The notes under the pieces: generated by a model
What the model was told of the DNA's origin: nothing
The model's database searches: none
The model's input: the letters and a program-made list of their open reading frames with translations, nothing else
NCBI GenBank assembly: GCA_910574635.1
Contig: CAJTCG010000003.1
Location: forward strand, 124,001-188,000
Direction of reading: 5' to 3'
Source of the DNA: Oscillospiraceae bacterium
GTDB taxonomy: Bacteria; Bacillota; Clostridia; Oscillospirales; Oscillospiraceae
DNA: 64,000 nt
Program-made: the position numbers and the translations under genes
Part shown: positions 56,578-64,000 of the stretch, in pieces
Layout of the letters: every line of letters starts with the position of its first letter
How positions within the stretch are numbered: the stretch's first letter is position 1

Positions 56578-57140
56578 GAAAGCAATGGGACACGGAGAAG
56601 AAGCTCTATACCCTCTGCATCCTGACGGAGGACACCCCCGGCATCCTCAGCCAGGTGGCGAGGCTCTTCTCCCGGAAGGGCTATAACATTGAGTCCATCG
56701 TCTCCGGCGCCACGGACCGGCCCCACACCGCCCGCATCTCCATCGAGCTGCTGGCGGACGAGCTGGTGGTCAACCAGCTGGCCACTCAGTGCCGCAGGCT
56801 CCTGGGGGTTCAGGCGGTGAAGATCTTCGACGAGGAGACCTGCATCCGCCGGGAGATTGCCCTCATCAAGGTCCGGGCGGCGGACCACGGCACCCGGGAC
56901 GAGATTATCCAGATGACCAACATCTTCCGGGGCCATATCATCGACGTGGACAAGGAGTCCCTGACGGTCTGGGTCTTCGGCTCCCAGAGCAAGAACGCGG
57001 CGCTGATTCAGATGCTGGAGGACTTCGGCATTTTGGAGATTGCCAAAACGGGTACTATCGCCATCGAAAGAGGGCGTAGCACGATATATGACGAGAGCAA
57101 ATTGAAGGAGGAATATGAATATGGCAAGAATGTACTATGA
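56574..57140 (+). CDS. ilvN: Acetolactate synthase small subunit (copy 2)
   Basis: A 188-residue regulatory subunit with an ACT domain (about 10-85, [40 protein letters not shown]) and the C-terminal domain, plus a longer C-terminal tail than copy 1. The ATG overlaps the ilvB stop, with AAGGAGGAG upstream, so the pair is coupled. Its 3' end overlaps the start of ilvC by about 20 bases. Confidence 0.95.
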   Translation: MRKQWDTEKKLYTLCILTEDTPGILSQVARLFSRKGYNIESIVSGATDRPHTARISIELLADELVVNQLATQCRRLLGVQAVKIFDEETCIRREIALIKVRAADHGTRDEIIQMTNIFRGHIIDVDKESLTVWVFGSQSKNAALIQMLEDFGILEIAKTGTIAIERGRSTIYDESKLKEEYEYGKNVL

Positions 57141-58140
57141 AAAGGACTGCGACCTGGGCAAGCTGGACGGGAAGAAAATCGGCATCATCGGCTACGGCTC
57201 CCAGGGCCACGCCCATGCCCTGAACCTGAAGGAATCCGGCTGCGACGTGTGCGTGGGCCTGCGCCAGGGCTCCAAGAACTGGGCGGGCGCCGAGGCGGCG
57301 GGACTGAAGGTCCAGACCGTGGCGGATACCGCCAAATGGGCCGATATCATCATGATTCTGGTGAACGACGAGGTCCAGGCGGACGTTTACAAAAACGACA
57401 TCGCCCCCAACCTGGAAGCCGGGAACCTGCTGATGTTCGCCCACGGCTTCAACATCCACTTTAAGCAGATTGTGCCCCCCGCCGGGGTGGACGTGGCCAT
57501 GATCGCCCCCAAGGGCCCGGGCCACACCGTCCGCTCTACGTATGTCAACGGCAAGGGCGTGCCCTGCCTCGTCGCCGTGGAGCAGAACGCCACGGGGAAG
57601 GCCCTGGATCTGGCCCTGGCCTATGCGGCGGGCATCGGCGGCGCGAGAGGCGGCGTCATGGAAACCACCTTCCAGGACGAGACGGAGACCGACCTCTTCG
57701 GCGAGCAGGCCGTCCTCTGCGGCGGCGTGGTGGAGCTGATGAAGCTGGGCTTCGAGACTCTGGTGGAGGCAGGCTATGCCCCGGAGAACGCCTACTTCGA
57801 ATGCATCCACGAAATGAAGCTCATCATCGACCTCATCAACAAGGGCGGCGTGGCCATGATGAACTACTCCATTTCCGACACGGCGGAATACGGCGAATAT
57901 GTCTCCGGTCCCCGGATTCTCCCCTATGAGGAGACCAAGAAGAACATGAAGGCGGTGCTGGCGGACATCCAAGACGGCGTGTTTGCCGGGAAGTGGATTG
58001 CCGAAAACAAAAACGGCCGGACCTTCTTCAACGCCAAGCGCCGCCAGCTGGCCCAGCACCAGATGGAGACCGTGGGCGCGGAGCTCCGGCGCAATATGCT
58101 CTGGGGCGACGATACCGACCCCGATACCGCCTCCAATTGA
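57121..58140 (+). CDS. ilvC: Ketol-acid reductoisomerase
   Basis: IlvC isomerises and reduces acetolactate and acetohydroxybutyrate with NADPH and magnesium, the second step of branched-chain amino acid synthesis. The 339-residue class I enzyme has the nucleotide loop [14 protein letters not shown], the [13 protein letters not shown] segment and the metal-binding [12 protein letters not shown] plus the YFECIHE region. ATG 57121 is nine bases after AAGGAGG; ATG 57115 is also in frame. ilvD, ilvE and leu genes are not in this window. A terminator closes the operon here. Confidence 0.97.
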   Translation: MARMYYEKDCDLGKLDGKKIGIIGYGSQGHAHALNLKESGCDVCVGLRQGSKNWAGAEAAGLKVQTVADTAKWADIIMILVNDEVQADVYKNDIAPNLEAGNLLMFAHGFNIHFKQIVPPAGVDVAMIAPKGPGHTVRSTYVNGKGVPCLVAVEQNATGKALDLALAYAAGIGGARGGVMETTFQDETETDLFGEQAVLCGGVVELMKLGFETLVEAGYAPENAYFECIHEMKLIIDLINKGGVAMMNYSISDTAEYGEYVSGPRILPYEETKKNMKAVLADIQDGVFAGKWIAENKNGRTFFNAKRRQLAQHQMETVGAELRRNMLWGDDTDPDTASN

Positions 58141-58156
58141 TTGCTCAGCTTCCGAA

Positions 58157-58186
58157 AAGCGCCGCCTCCCCAGGCGGCGTTTTTTC
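58157..58186 (+). terminator. Terminator of the ilv operon
   Basis: An 8-bp GC stem (58160-58167 with 58172-58179) followed by six T, 20 bases after the ilvC stop. Confidence 0.9.
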
Positions 58187-58204
58187 AAGAAAGGATTGAC
58201 CGCT

Positions 58205-59506
58205 ATGAACCGTATCCTTCCCCACCTCATTCTCTACAGCGATTTAGGGCCGGACAGCATCCTGGTCCGCCTGGCGGAGATTATCCGGGAGTGCAAAACC
58301 GGCGGCGCGAAGGGGCCTTTGCTTCTGCGCGCCAACGCGGAGGTCAAGCGCATCCTGGACCTCTCCACCGCCTGCGGCTTTGACGAAAATCTCTGGCAGT
58401 GCTATCTCACCTGGGTCCTCATGACCAACGAGAATTCCTTCACCCGGACCTGCGAGCGGGTGGGCGCCACGGAGGGCGGCAGCGTGAACCGCTTTGCGGA
58501 AAGCGACTTCGCCGCCTTCCACCAGCTCTTCCACTACGATTTTTCCGAGCTGGAGCAGTACCTGCTGACAGATTGCTTTTCCATCCTCACCGCCTACCAC
58601 GCCATCCCCAAGCGGGAGCGGACCTATAACCGGGACGTCAGCGCCCAGGTCCTGGCCCTCCGGAAGGCCCTGTCGGAGGCGGAAAACGGGCATGAGATGT
58701 TCCAATTGGTGACAGACTATTACAAGCGGTACGGCTACGGCGTCTTCGCCATGAACCGGGCCTTCCGCATCCGGCGGGAGGATGGGCTGGAGTTTCTGCC
58801 CATCAGCAATGTGGACGGCGTGCGGCTGGAGGATCTTTTGGGCTATGAGAGCCAGAAGGCGGAGCTGCGCCGGAATACGGAGGCGTTCCTGGCCGGGAAG
58901 CACGCCAACAACGTGCTGCTCTACGGCGACGCGGGGACGGGAAAATCCACCAGCGTCAAGGCCCTCATTAACGAGTACTACGACCGGGGTCTTCGCATGA
59001 TCGAGATCTACAAGCACCAGTTCGGGGAGCTGTCCCGCATCCTGGCGGAGATCAAAAACCGGAACTACCGCTTTATCATCTTCATCGACGACCTCTCCTT
59101 CGAGGAAAACGAGGTGGAATACAAGTTCCTCAAGGCCGTCATTGAGGGCGGCGTGGAGACCCGGCCGGAGAATGTCCTCATTTACGCCACCTCCAACCGC
59201 CGCCACCTCATCCGGGAGACTTGGAACGACCGGCAGGATATGGAGCACCACGGGGACATTCACCGCTCCGACACCATGGAGGAAAAGCTCTCCCTGGCGG
59301 CCCGGTTCGGCGTGACCATCAACTACAACGCCCCCAGCCCCAAGGAGTTCCAGGCCATCGTCAAGGCCCTGGCGGAGCGCCAGGGAATTCAGATGGACGA
59401 GAAGGAGCTGATGGTCAAGGCCAACGCCTGGGAGGTCCGCCACGGCGGCTTTTCCGGCCGGACGGCCCAGCAGTTCGTCCACTACCTGGAGGGGCTGGCG
59501 GAATGA
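58205..59506 (+). CDS. DUF815-family AAA ATPase
   Basis: A 433-residue protein with a helical N-terminal half and a C-terminal AAA-type ATPase. It has Walker A LYGDAGTGKSTS near residue 240 and Walker B FIIFIDDLSFEENE, then IYATSNRRHLIRE as sensor-like segment and RFGVTINYNAPSPKEF. DUF815 ATPases are widespread in anaerobes and uncharacterised. It starts 19 bases after the ilv terminator T run with AAAGGATTGAC upstream; no separate promoter was recognised. It overlaps the next gene by four bases. Confidence 0.9.
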   Translation: MNRILPHLILYSDLGPDSILVRLAEIIRECKTGGAKGPLLLRANAEVKRILDLSTACGFDENLWQCYLTWVLMTNENSFTRTCERVGATEGGSVNRFAESDFAAFHQLFHYDFSELEQYLLTDCFSILTAYHAIPKRERTYNRDVSAQVLALRKALSEAENGHEMFQLVTDYYKRYGYGVFAMNRAFRIRREDGLEFLPISNVDGVRLEDLLGYESQKAELRRNTEAFLAGKHANNVLLYGDAGTGKSTSVKALINEYYDRGLRMIEIYKHQFGELSRILAEIKNRNYRFIIFIDDLSFEENEVEYKFLKAVIEGGVETRPENVLIYATSNRRHLIRETWNDRQDMEHHGDIHRSDTMEEKLSLAARFGVTINYNAPSPKEFQAIVKALAERQGIQMDEKELMVKANAWEVRHGGFSGRTAQQFVHYLEGLAE

Positions 59507-59928
59507 AGGTGCTGGTCAGCGCGTGCCTCTTGGGGGAGAACTGCAAGTACAGCGGCGGGAACAACCTGTGTCCCGGACTGCTGGACTGGCTGAAAAAGGA
59601 GGGCCATGAGGCCGTGCCCGTCTGCCCGGAACAACTGGGGGGCCTGCCCACGCCCCGGACTCCGGCGGAGATTGTGGGCGGCGCGGTCACCACCCGGGAC
59701 GGGGAGGACGTGGACCAGGCTTTCCGCCGGGGAGCGGAAGCGGCCCTGGGCATTGCCCGGCGGGAGGGCGCGGAATTGGCCGTGCTCCAGCCCAGGAGCC
59801 CCAGCTGCGGCGTGAAGCAGGTTTATGACGGCACATTCAGCGGGCGGAGAGTCAGCGGACAGGGCGTCTTTGCCAGGCTGCTGGCGGAGAGCGGCTTCCC
59901 GCTTCTGGAACCCGAGGATCTGCCGTGA
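59503..59928 (+). CDS. DUF523 family protein
   Basis: A 141-residue soluble protein covering DUF523, with the conserved start VLVSACLLGENCKYSGGNN and cysteines at CPEQLGGLPTPR and SPSCGVKQVYDGTF, suggesting a metal- or cofactor-binding Cys set. No function is established. The ATG overlaps the DUF815 stop, with GGAGGGG upstream. Confidence 0.92.
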   Translation: MKVLVSACLLGENCKYSGGNNLCPGLLDWLKKEGHEAVPVCPEQLGGLPTPRTPAEIVGGAVTTRDGEDVDQAFRRGAEAALGIARREGAELAVLQPRSPSCGVKQVYDGTFSGRRVSGQGVFARLLAESGFPLLEPEDLP

Positions 59929-59945
59929 AAACCTGAAATAGGGGA

Positions 59946-59975
59946 TTGCGGTCGGGCCCGTCCCTGTGGTAAAAT
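59946..59975 (+). promoter_or_regulatory. Probable promoter of the sulfite/nitrite reductase gene
   Basis: TTGCGG (59946-59951) and TAAAAT (59970-59975), spacing 18. Confidence 0.6.
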
Positions 59976-60032
59976 AACCTCCGTGATTAGAATCCGCCGC
60001 TGGGCGGACAGCTTGAAAAAGGGCGGTGTGTG

Positions 60033-61577
60033 ATGATGGACCAGAAATGGCTCCAGACCTACCGAGAGGAGATTGAAACCTTCTCCGGGAAAATCCGGGA
60101 TTTCCAGGAGGGCAAAATTGACAGGAAGGACTACAAGGGCTGCTCCGGCGGCATGGGCAGCTATGCCCAGCGGGACGCGGCGAAGCACATGCTCCGCCTG
60201 CGCCTGCCCGCCGGGCGGCTGACCTTGGAGCGGCTGAAATTCCTGGCGGATACCGTGGAGAAGTACCAGGTCCGGCGATTGAAGCTCACCACCTGCGAGA
60301 CGGTGCAGCTCCACGACCTGGCGGCGGAGCAGGTGCCCGCCATTATGGAGGAGGCTGCCGCCTGCGGCATCCTCTGCCGGGGCGGCGGCGGGGACAACCC
60401 CCGGAACGTCATGTGCAGCCCCCTCTCCGGCGTGCAGGAGGGGGAGGCCTTTGACCCGTCCCCTTACGCGGCGGCGGTGACGGACTACCTTCTCTCCGTC
60501 TGCCGGGAGATTCACATGCCCCGGAAGCTGAAAATCGCGTTCTCCAACGGCGCGGACGACTCTGTCCACAGCGCCTTCCGGGACATGGGCTTCCGGGCCC
60601 AAGCGGACGGGACCTTCTCCCTCCGCATTGCCGGGGGTCTGGGGGCCATGGGCCACCGCATGGGCGTGCTGGTGGACGAGGCTGTCCAGCCTGGGGAGGT
60701 CCTTTACTACGTCAAGGCCATGGTGGACACCTTCTGCCGGCACGGCAACTATGAGAACCGGGCCAAGGCCCGGACCCGCTTCATGCAGGACACCCTGGGC
60801 CCCGAGGGGCTTAAGGAGGCGTTTTTGAAAAACGTGGAGTCCGCCAAGGCGGAGGGAGGGCTGGAACTGCCCCGGCTGGAGGCCCTGGCCGATGTCTGCG
60901 GGGGAGAGGAGACGCTGGAACACCCCCGGGCCATCCGGCAGAAGCAGCCGGGAATGTATACGGTGAAGTACCACCCCGTGGGCGGCCTCCTGCCGGTGGA
61001 GAAGCCCGCCCGGCTGTACGCCGCCATCAAGGACCTGTGCAACGCGGAGTGCCGGGTGGGGCCGGACGAGACCTTGTATATCGTCAACCTCCCCGCCGCC
61101 GGGGCGGAAAAAGTCCTGGCCCTTACGGAGGACGGGGCGAAGACGGAGTTTGAATACAGCGTGGCCTGTATCGGCGCCACAGTCTGCCAGCAGGGCGTCC
61201 GGGACAGCCAGGGGCTGCTCCGGGCCGCGGTAAGCGCGGTCCGGGAGGCGGGCATCCCCGACGGGGCCCTGCCCAGGATTCGGATCTCCGGCTGCCCCTC
61301 CAGCTGCGCCGCCCACCAGGCGGGGACCATCGGCTTCCAGGGCGGCGTGCGCCTGGAGGACAAGAAGCCCCAGCCCGCGTTCCGCCTGTTCCTGGGAGGC
61401 GGCGACGCCCTGGACGAGGCCCGTTTCGGCGAGGCGGGCGCGGTAATCCTGGAGAAGGATATCCCCGCCCTGCTGGTGGAGCTGGGAAGGGCCGCGGCGG
61501 CGCAGGGACAGAGCTGGGCCCAGTGGTCCGAGACTCACCGGGAGGATTTGAACGCCATTGTGGCGAAGTACGCCTGA
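60033..61577 (+). CDS. Siroheme nitrite/sulfite reductase family protein
   Basis: A 514-residue enzyme with two ferredoxin-like half domains and two siroheme/4Fe-4S domains. The cluster cysteines are present as C-x5-C (CIGATVC, about residue 379) and C-x3-C (CPSSC, about 420). The substrate-site RRLKLTTCETVQLHDL and the GGGGDNPRNVMCSP loop are also clear. The family reduces sulfite to sulfide or nitrite to ammonia; sequence alone does not decide. Start choice among GTG 60030, ATG 60033 and ATG 60036 is open. It is a single-gene transcript. Confidence 0.92.
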   Translation: MMDQKWLQTYREEIETFSGKIRDFQEGKIDRKDYKGCSGGMGSYAQRDAAKHMLRLRLPAGRLTLERLKFLADTVEKYQVRRLKLTTCETVQLHDLAAEQVPAIMEEAAACGILCRGGGGDNPRNVMCSPLSGVQEGEAFDPSPYAAAVTDYLLSVCREIHMPRKLKIAFSNGADDSVHSAFRDMGFRAQADGTFSLRIAGGLGAMGHRMGVLVDEAVQPGEVLYYVKAMVDTFCRHGNYENRAKARTRFMQDTLGPEGLKEAFLKNVESAKAEGGLELPRLEALADVCGGEETLEHPRAIRQKQPGMYTVKYHPVGGLLPVEKPARLYAAIKDLCNAECRVGPDETLYIVNLPAAGAEKVLALTEDGAKTEFEYSVACIGATVCQQGVRDSQGLLRAAVSAVREAGIPDGALPRIRISGCPSSCAAHQAGTIGFQGGVRLEDKKPQPAFRLFLGGGDALDEARFGEAGAVILEKDIPALLVELGRAAAAQGQSWAQWSETHREDLNAIVAKYA

Positions 61578-61591
61578 TACGATTTTGACGG

Positions 61592-61626
61592 AAAGGAGGC
61601 GGGCCTGGGGTCCGTCTCCTTTGCCG
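61592..61626 (+). terminator. Terminator after the sulfite/nitrite reductase gene
   Basis: AAAGGAGGCGG pairs with CCGTCTCCTTT (one G-T pair) around a 9-base loop, ending in TTTGCCGCTT. The T run is short. Confidence 0.65.
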
Positions 61627-61648
61627 CTTGATGGGAGAATGGAAAACC

Positions 61649-62584
61649 ATGAAACGCCTTTGCCTGCTGCTTGCGCTGCTGCTGCCGCTGACCGCCTGTG
61701 GAGCGCCGGAGAAACCGGCCGGAGACCCGCCGCCTTCTGAAAAGGCGGTAACCTTTACGGATGACCTGGGACAATCGTTTGCCCTGGAGCCGCCTCGGAG
61801 GGTGGCGGCTATGATCGGCAGCTTTGCCGACATCTGGTGCCTGGCCGGGGGGCGGGACAGCCTCATCGCCGCCGCCGGGGACTCCTGGACGTCCTTCGAT
61901 CTGGGACTGGGGGAGGACGTGGCGGACCTGGGGGCCGTGAAGGAGCCGAATCTGGAGGTCCTGCTGGCGGCGGAGCCGGATTTGATTCTGGCCAGCGTCA
62001 ATACCGCCGCGAACCTGGAACTGAAAGATACCTTCGCCCAGGCGGGGCTGAACGCCGCCTACTTCGAGGTGGACTGCTTCGACGACTACCTGCGGATGCT
62101 GGAAATCTGCACCCGCCTCACGGGACTGCCGGAGCGGTACGAGACCTATGGGACTGCCGTCCGGGCCCAGGTGGACGCGGCGGTTGCCCGGCAGGACGGC
62201 AGCGCCCCGAAGGTTCTCTATGTCCGGGCCAGCGGCAGCAGCTGCAAGGCCAAGGGCAGCGAGGGCAGCGTCCTGGGGGAGATGCTGGCGGCGCTGGGCT
62301 GCGTCAACATCGCCGACAGCGGGGGGCTGCTGGAAAATCTGAGCCTGGAGGGCATCATCGCCGGGGACCCGGACTATATCTTCGCCGTGCTTCAAGGGGC
62401 GGACGCCGCGGCGGCCCGGAAGTCCCTGGACGCCGCCCTGCTCTCGAACCCCGCCTGGGGGACTCTCCGGGCGGTGCGGGAAGGGCGGTTCATCACCCTG
62501 GACCACAAGCTTTACAACCTGAAGCCCAACGCCCGCTGGGGGGAAGCCTATGAAGGACTTGCGGATATCCTCTACCCGAACTAA
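61649..62584 (+). CDS. Iron-complex/cobalamin-type ABC substrate-binding lipoprotein
   Basis: A 311-residue lipoprotein: signal peptide KRLCLLLALLLPLTAC with lipobox LTAC, then a class III (FecB/BtuF) binding fold. TFTDDLGQSFALEPPRRVAAM at the start and the central LEVLLAAEPDLILAS are family features. Ligands of this family are ferric siderophores, heme or cobalamin; the sequence does not choose. ATG 61649 starts the signal peptide. It overlaps the permease gene by 35 bases, and an ATPase gene follows. Confidence 0.9.
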   Translation: MKRLCLLLALLLPLTACGAPEKPAGDPPPSEKAVTFTDDLGQSFALEPPRRVAAMIGSFADIWCLAGGRDSLIAAAGDSWTSFDLGLGEDVADLGAVKEPNLEVLLAAEPDLILASVNTAANLELKDTFAQAGLNAAYFEVDCFDDYLRMLEICTRLTGLPERYETYGTAVRAQVDAAVARQDGSAPKVLYVRASGSSCKAKGSEGSVLGEMLAALGCVNIADSGGLLENLSLEGIIAGDPDYIFAVLQGADAAAARKSLDAALLSNPAWGTLRAVREGRFITLDHKLYNLKPNARWGEAYEGLADILYPN

Positions 62585-63569
62585 ATATGCCATCCCGGCC
62601 CTGGGGGCGCTGGCGGTCCTCTCCGCCCTGCTGAGCCTGTGCCTGGGGGCGGTCCCCCTGGGGCCGGGAGAGGTCTTCTCCGCCCTGGCGGGGAGGGAGA
62701 GCGGGGCGGCGGCTCAGATCGTCCTCTATGCCCGGCTTCCCCGGACCTGCGGCTGCCTCCTGGCGGGGGCGGCGCTGGCGGCGGCGGGGACCATCATCCA
62801 AGGGGTGCTGGGAAATCCTCTGGCGGCGCCCAACGTCATCGGCGTCAACGCCGGGGCGGGGCTTTGTACGGCCTTGTGCGCCGCCCTCTGGCCCGCCCGG
62901 ACGGCGGCGCTTCCCTTCGCCGCCTTTTTGGGCGCCCTGGGGGGCGTTGGGCTGGTGCTGGCCATCGGGACCCGGACCGGCGCGTCCAGAATGACCCTGG
63001 TGCTGGCGGGGGTGGCGGTATCCGGCATGTTCAGCGCGGGCATCGACGCCGTGCTGACCTTCTTCCCCGACGCGCTGAACGGCTACACGGACTTCCGGGT
63101 GGGAGGCGTGGCGAACCTCGCCATGGGCCGGGTAGCCCCGGCGTTCTGGGTGGCTTTGACGGCGCTTTTTCTGGCGTTGTCCCTGGCGGGGGAGATGGAC
63201 GTGCTGCTTTTGGGGGAGGAGACCGCCCGGAGCCTGGGGCTTCCCGCCCGGCGGCTGCGGCTGGTGCTGCTGGCTCTGGCGGCGGCGCTGGCGGGATCGG
63301 CGGTGAGCTTTGCGGGGCTTTTGGGCTTTGTGGGCCTCATCGCCCCTCACATGGTCCGGCGGCTGGTGGGAGAGGACAGCTCCGCCCGGCTGCTCTGGGC
63401 GTCCGCCCTGGGGGGCGCGGCGCTGCTGACGGTATGCGATATTTTGGCCCGGACGCTGTTCGCCCCCTATGAGCTGCCGGTGGGGGTGGTGCTGTCCCTG
63501 CTGGGCGGGCCGTTTTTCCTGTGGCTTCTTCTGCGGCAGAGACGGGGAAGGAGGCGCGGGCATGCTTGA
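62550..63569 (+). CDS. FecCD-family ABC permease
   Basis: A 339-residue permease with about nine to ten membrane helices and the FecCD family motifs RLPRTCGCLLAGAALAAAG, IIQGVLGNPLAAPNVIGVN and GLIAPHMVRRLVGEDSS near the C-terminus. It starts inside the binding-protein gene (35-base overlap) and overlaps the ATPase gene by eight bases. It would work as a homodimer with the lipoprotein and ATPase to import an iron complex or cobalamin. Confidence 0.94.
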   Translation: MKDLRISSTRTKYAIPALGALAVLSALLSLCLGAVPLGPGEVFSALAGRESGAAAQIVLYARLPRTCGCLLAGAALAAAGTIIQGVLGNPLAAPNVIGVNAGAGLCTALCAALWPARTAALPFAAFLGALGGVGLVLAIGTRTGASRMTLVLAGVAVSGMFSAGIDAVLTFFPDALNGYTDFRVGGVANLAMGRVAPAFWVALTALFLALSLAGEMDVLLLGEETARSLGLPARRLRLVLLALAAALAGSAVSFAGLLGFVGLIAPHMVRRLVGEDSSARLLWASALGGAALLTVCDILARTLFAPYELPVGVVLSLLGGPFFLWLLLRQRRGRRRGHA

Positions 63570-64000
63570 GGCGAGAAATCTCTCGGCGGGCTATCCGGGC
63601 CGGGCGGTGCTGGCGGGCGTGTCCCTGGCGGCGCAGCCCGGGCGGGTGCTGGCGCTGCTGGGGCCCAACGGCTGCGGAAAGAGCACGCTGCTGCGGACCA
63701 TGGCCGGCCTTCTGCCGCCCCTGGGCGGGGAGGTGCTGCTGGACGGAAGGCGGGACTACAGCCCCCGGCAGGCCGCCCAGCGGGTCGCCTATCTTCCCCA
63801 GTCCCGGACGGCGCCCAACATCACGGTCCGGCGGCTGGTTCTCCACGGGCGGTTTCCCTACCTCTCCTATCCCCGGCGCTATGGCCGGGAGGACTATGAG
63901 GCGGTGGACCGGGCCCTGGCGGCGGCGGACGCCCTGGATTTGGCGGATCGGCCTTTGCCGGAGCTTTCCGGGGGACAGCGGCAGAAGGCCTACCTCGCCA
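63562..64000 (+). CDS. ABC ATPase of the iron/cobalamin importer (3' end outside window)
   Basis: The first 146 codons of an ABC ATPase of the FepC/BtuD type. Walker A is LGPNGCGKSTLL (about residue 35), the Q-loop is YLPQS, and the signature LSGGQRQKAYLA is reached just before the window ends. AAGGAGGCGCGGG precedes ATG 63562. It is the third gene of the importer operon. Walker B and the H-loop lie beyond the window. Confidence 0.94.
   Translation, partial: MLEARNLSAGYPGRAVLAGVSLAAQPGRVLALLGPNGCGKSTLLRTMAGLLPPLGGEVLLDGRRDYSPRQAAQRVAYLPQSRTAPNITVRRLVLHGRFPYLSYPRRYGREDYEAVDRALAAADALDLADRPLPELSGGQRQKAYLA

Noticed and set aside
1..64000. tRNA or rRNA genes, CRISPR arrays, insertion sequences, prophage genes
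   Set aside because: None seen: no cloverleaf-like intergenic segments, no regularly spaced direct repeats and no transposase or integrase reading frames.

Overview
The window is a GC-rich (roughly 60-65 percent), gene-dense piece of a chromosome from a spore-forming, flagellated Gram-positive anaerobe. The best fit is the Oscillospiraceae (Oscillibacter / Flavonifractor / Lawsonibacter-like gut Clostridia). This rests on a B. subtilis-type flgM-flgN-flgK-flgL-yviE-fliW-csrA order together with ylbJ, yqfC, yqfD and spoVAC sporulation genes, lipoproteins, a LexA-type SOS regulator and a YgeY/YgeW/carbamate kinase cluster. The genus is an inference. I found no insertion sequence, prophage, CRISPR array, rRNA or tRNA.

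Layout. 1-11.6 kb: chemotaxis (cheA, cheW, cheR, cheB), then late flagellar genes starting at a sigma-28 type promoter (flgM, flgN, flgK, flgL, a yviE-like gene, fliW, csrA, a YjfB-like small protein). 11.6-14 kb: lexA, secG and an exported trypsin-like protease. 14-20.6 kb: nucleoside salvage, made of deoC and deoD plus a BMP-type lipoprotein and its three-gene ABC importer. 20.7-27.4 kb: sporulation genes ylbJ <-> yqfC-yqfD, then phoH, ybeY, a small membrane protein and recD2. 27.4-30.5 kb: an apparent small RNA, two XRE regulators, comF, mreB, then a divergent XRE / Cys-rich small-protein pair. 30.5-38.3 kb: a CmpB-like membrane protein, hemW, a lone spoVAC, an operon thrH-small membrane protein-DUF1015-PilZ, a nitroreductase and a D,D-carboxypeptidase. 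38.4-45.8 kb: a comEA-response regulator-histidine kinase-GerMN lipoprotein operon, an NCS2 permease, a PEBP-family protein, an ATP-grasp enzyme and a DUF4358 lipoprotein. 45.9-51.8 kb: a PLP enzyme and YheO-like regulator divergent from ygeY-ygeW-carbamate kinase. 52-58.2 kb: a branched-chain amino acid operon with a leader peptide and attenuator, two acetolactate synthase gene pairs, a GIY-YIG-like gene and ilvC. 58.2-64 kb: a DUF815 ATPase, a DUF523 protein, a sulfite/nitrite reductase and an iron/cobalamin-type ABC importer cut by the window end.

Functional themes. Nucleosides are probably imported by the BMP/ABC system and split and degraded by DeoD and DeoC; the two import transcripts share a promoter motif. 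The ygeY-ygeW-carbamate kinase set looks like a catabolic route that ends in carbamoyl phosphate and ATP. The points most worth a second look are a repeat module shared by the surface domains of FlgK and FlgL, a leader-peptide attenuator in front of a doubled ilvBN operon, and an unannotated small-RNA unit between recD2 and an XRE gene. Also notable are mirror-image sporulation-type promoters between ylbJ and yqfC. Starts were chosen from ribosome binding sites, and several differ from the longest possible frame.
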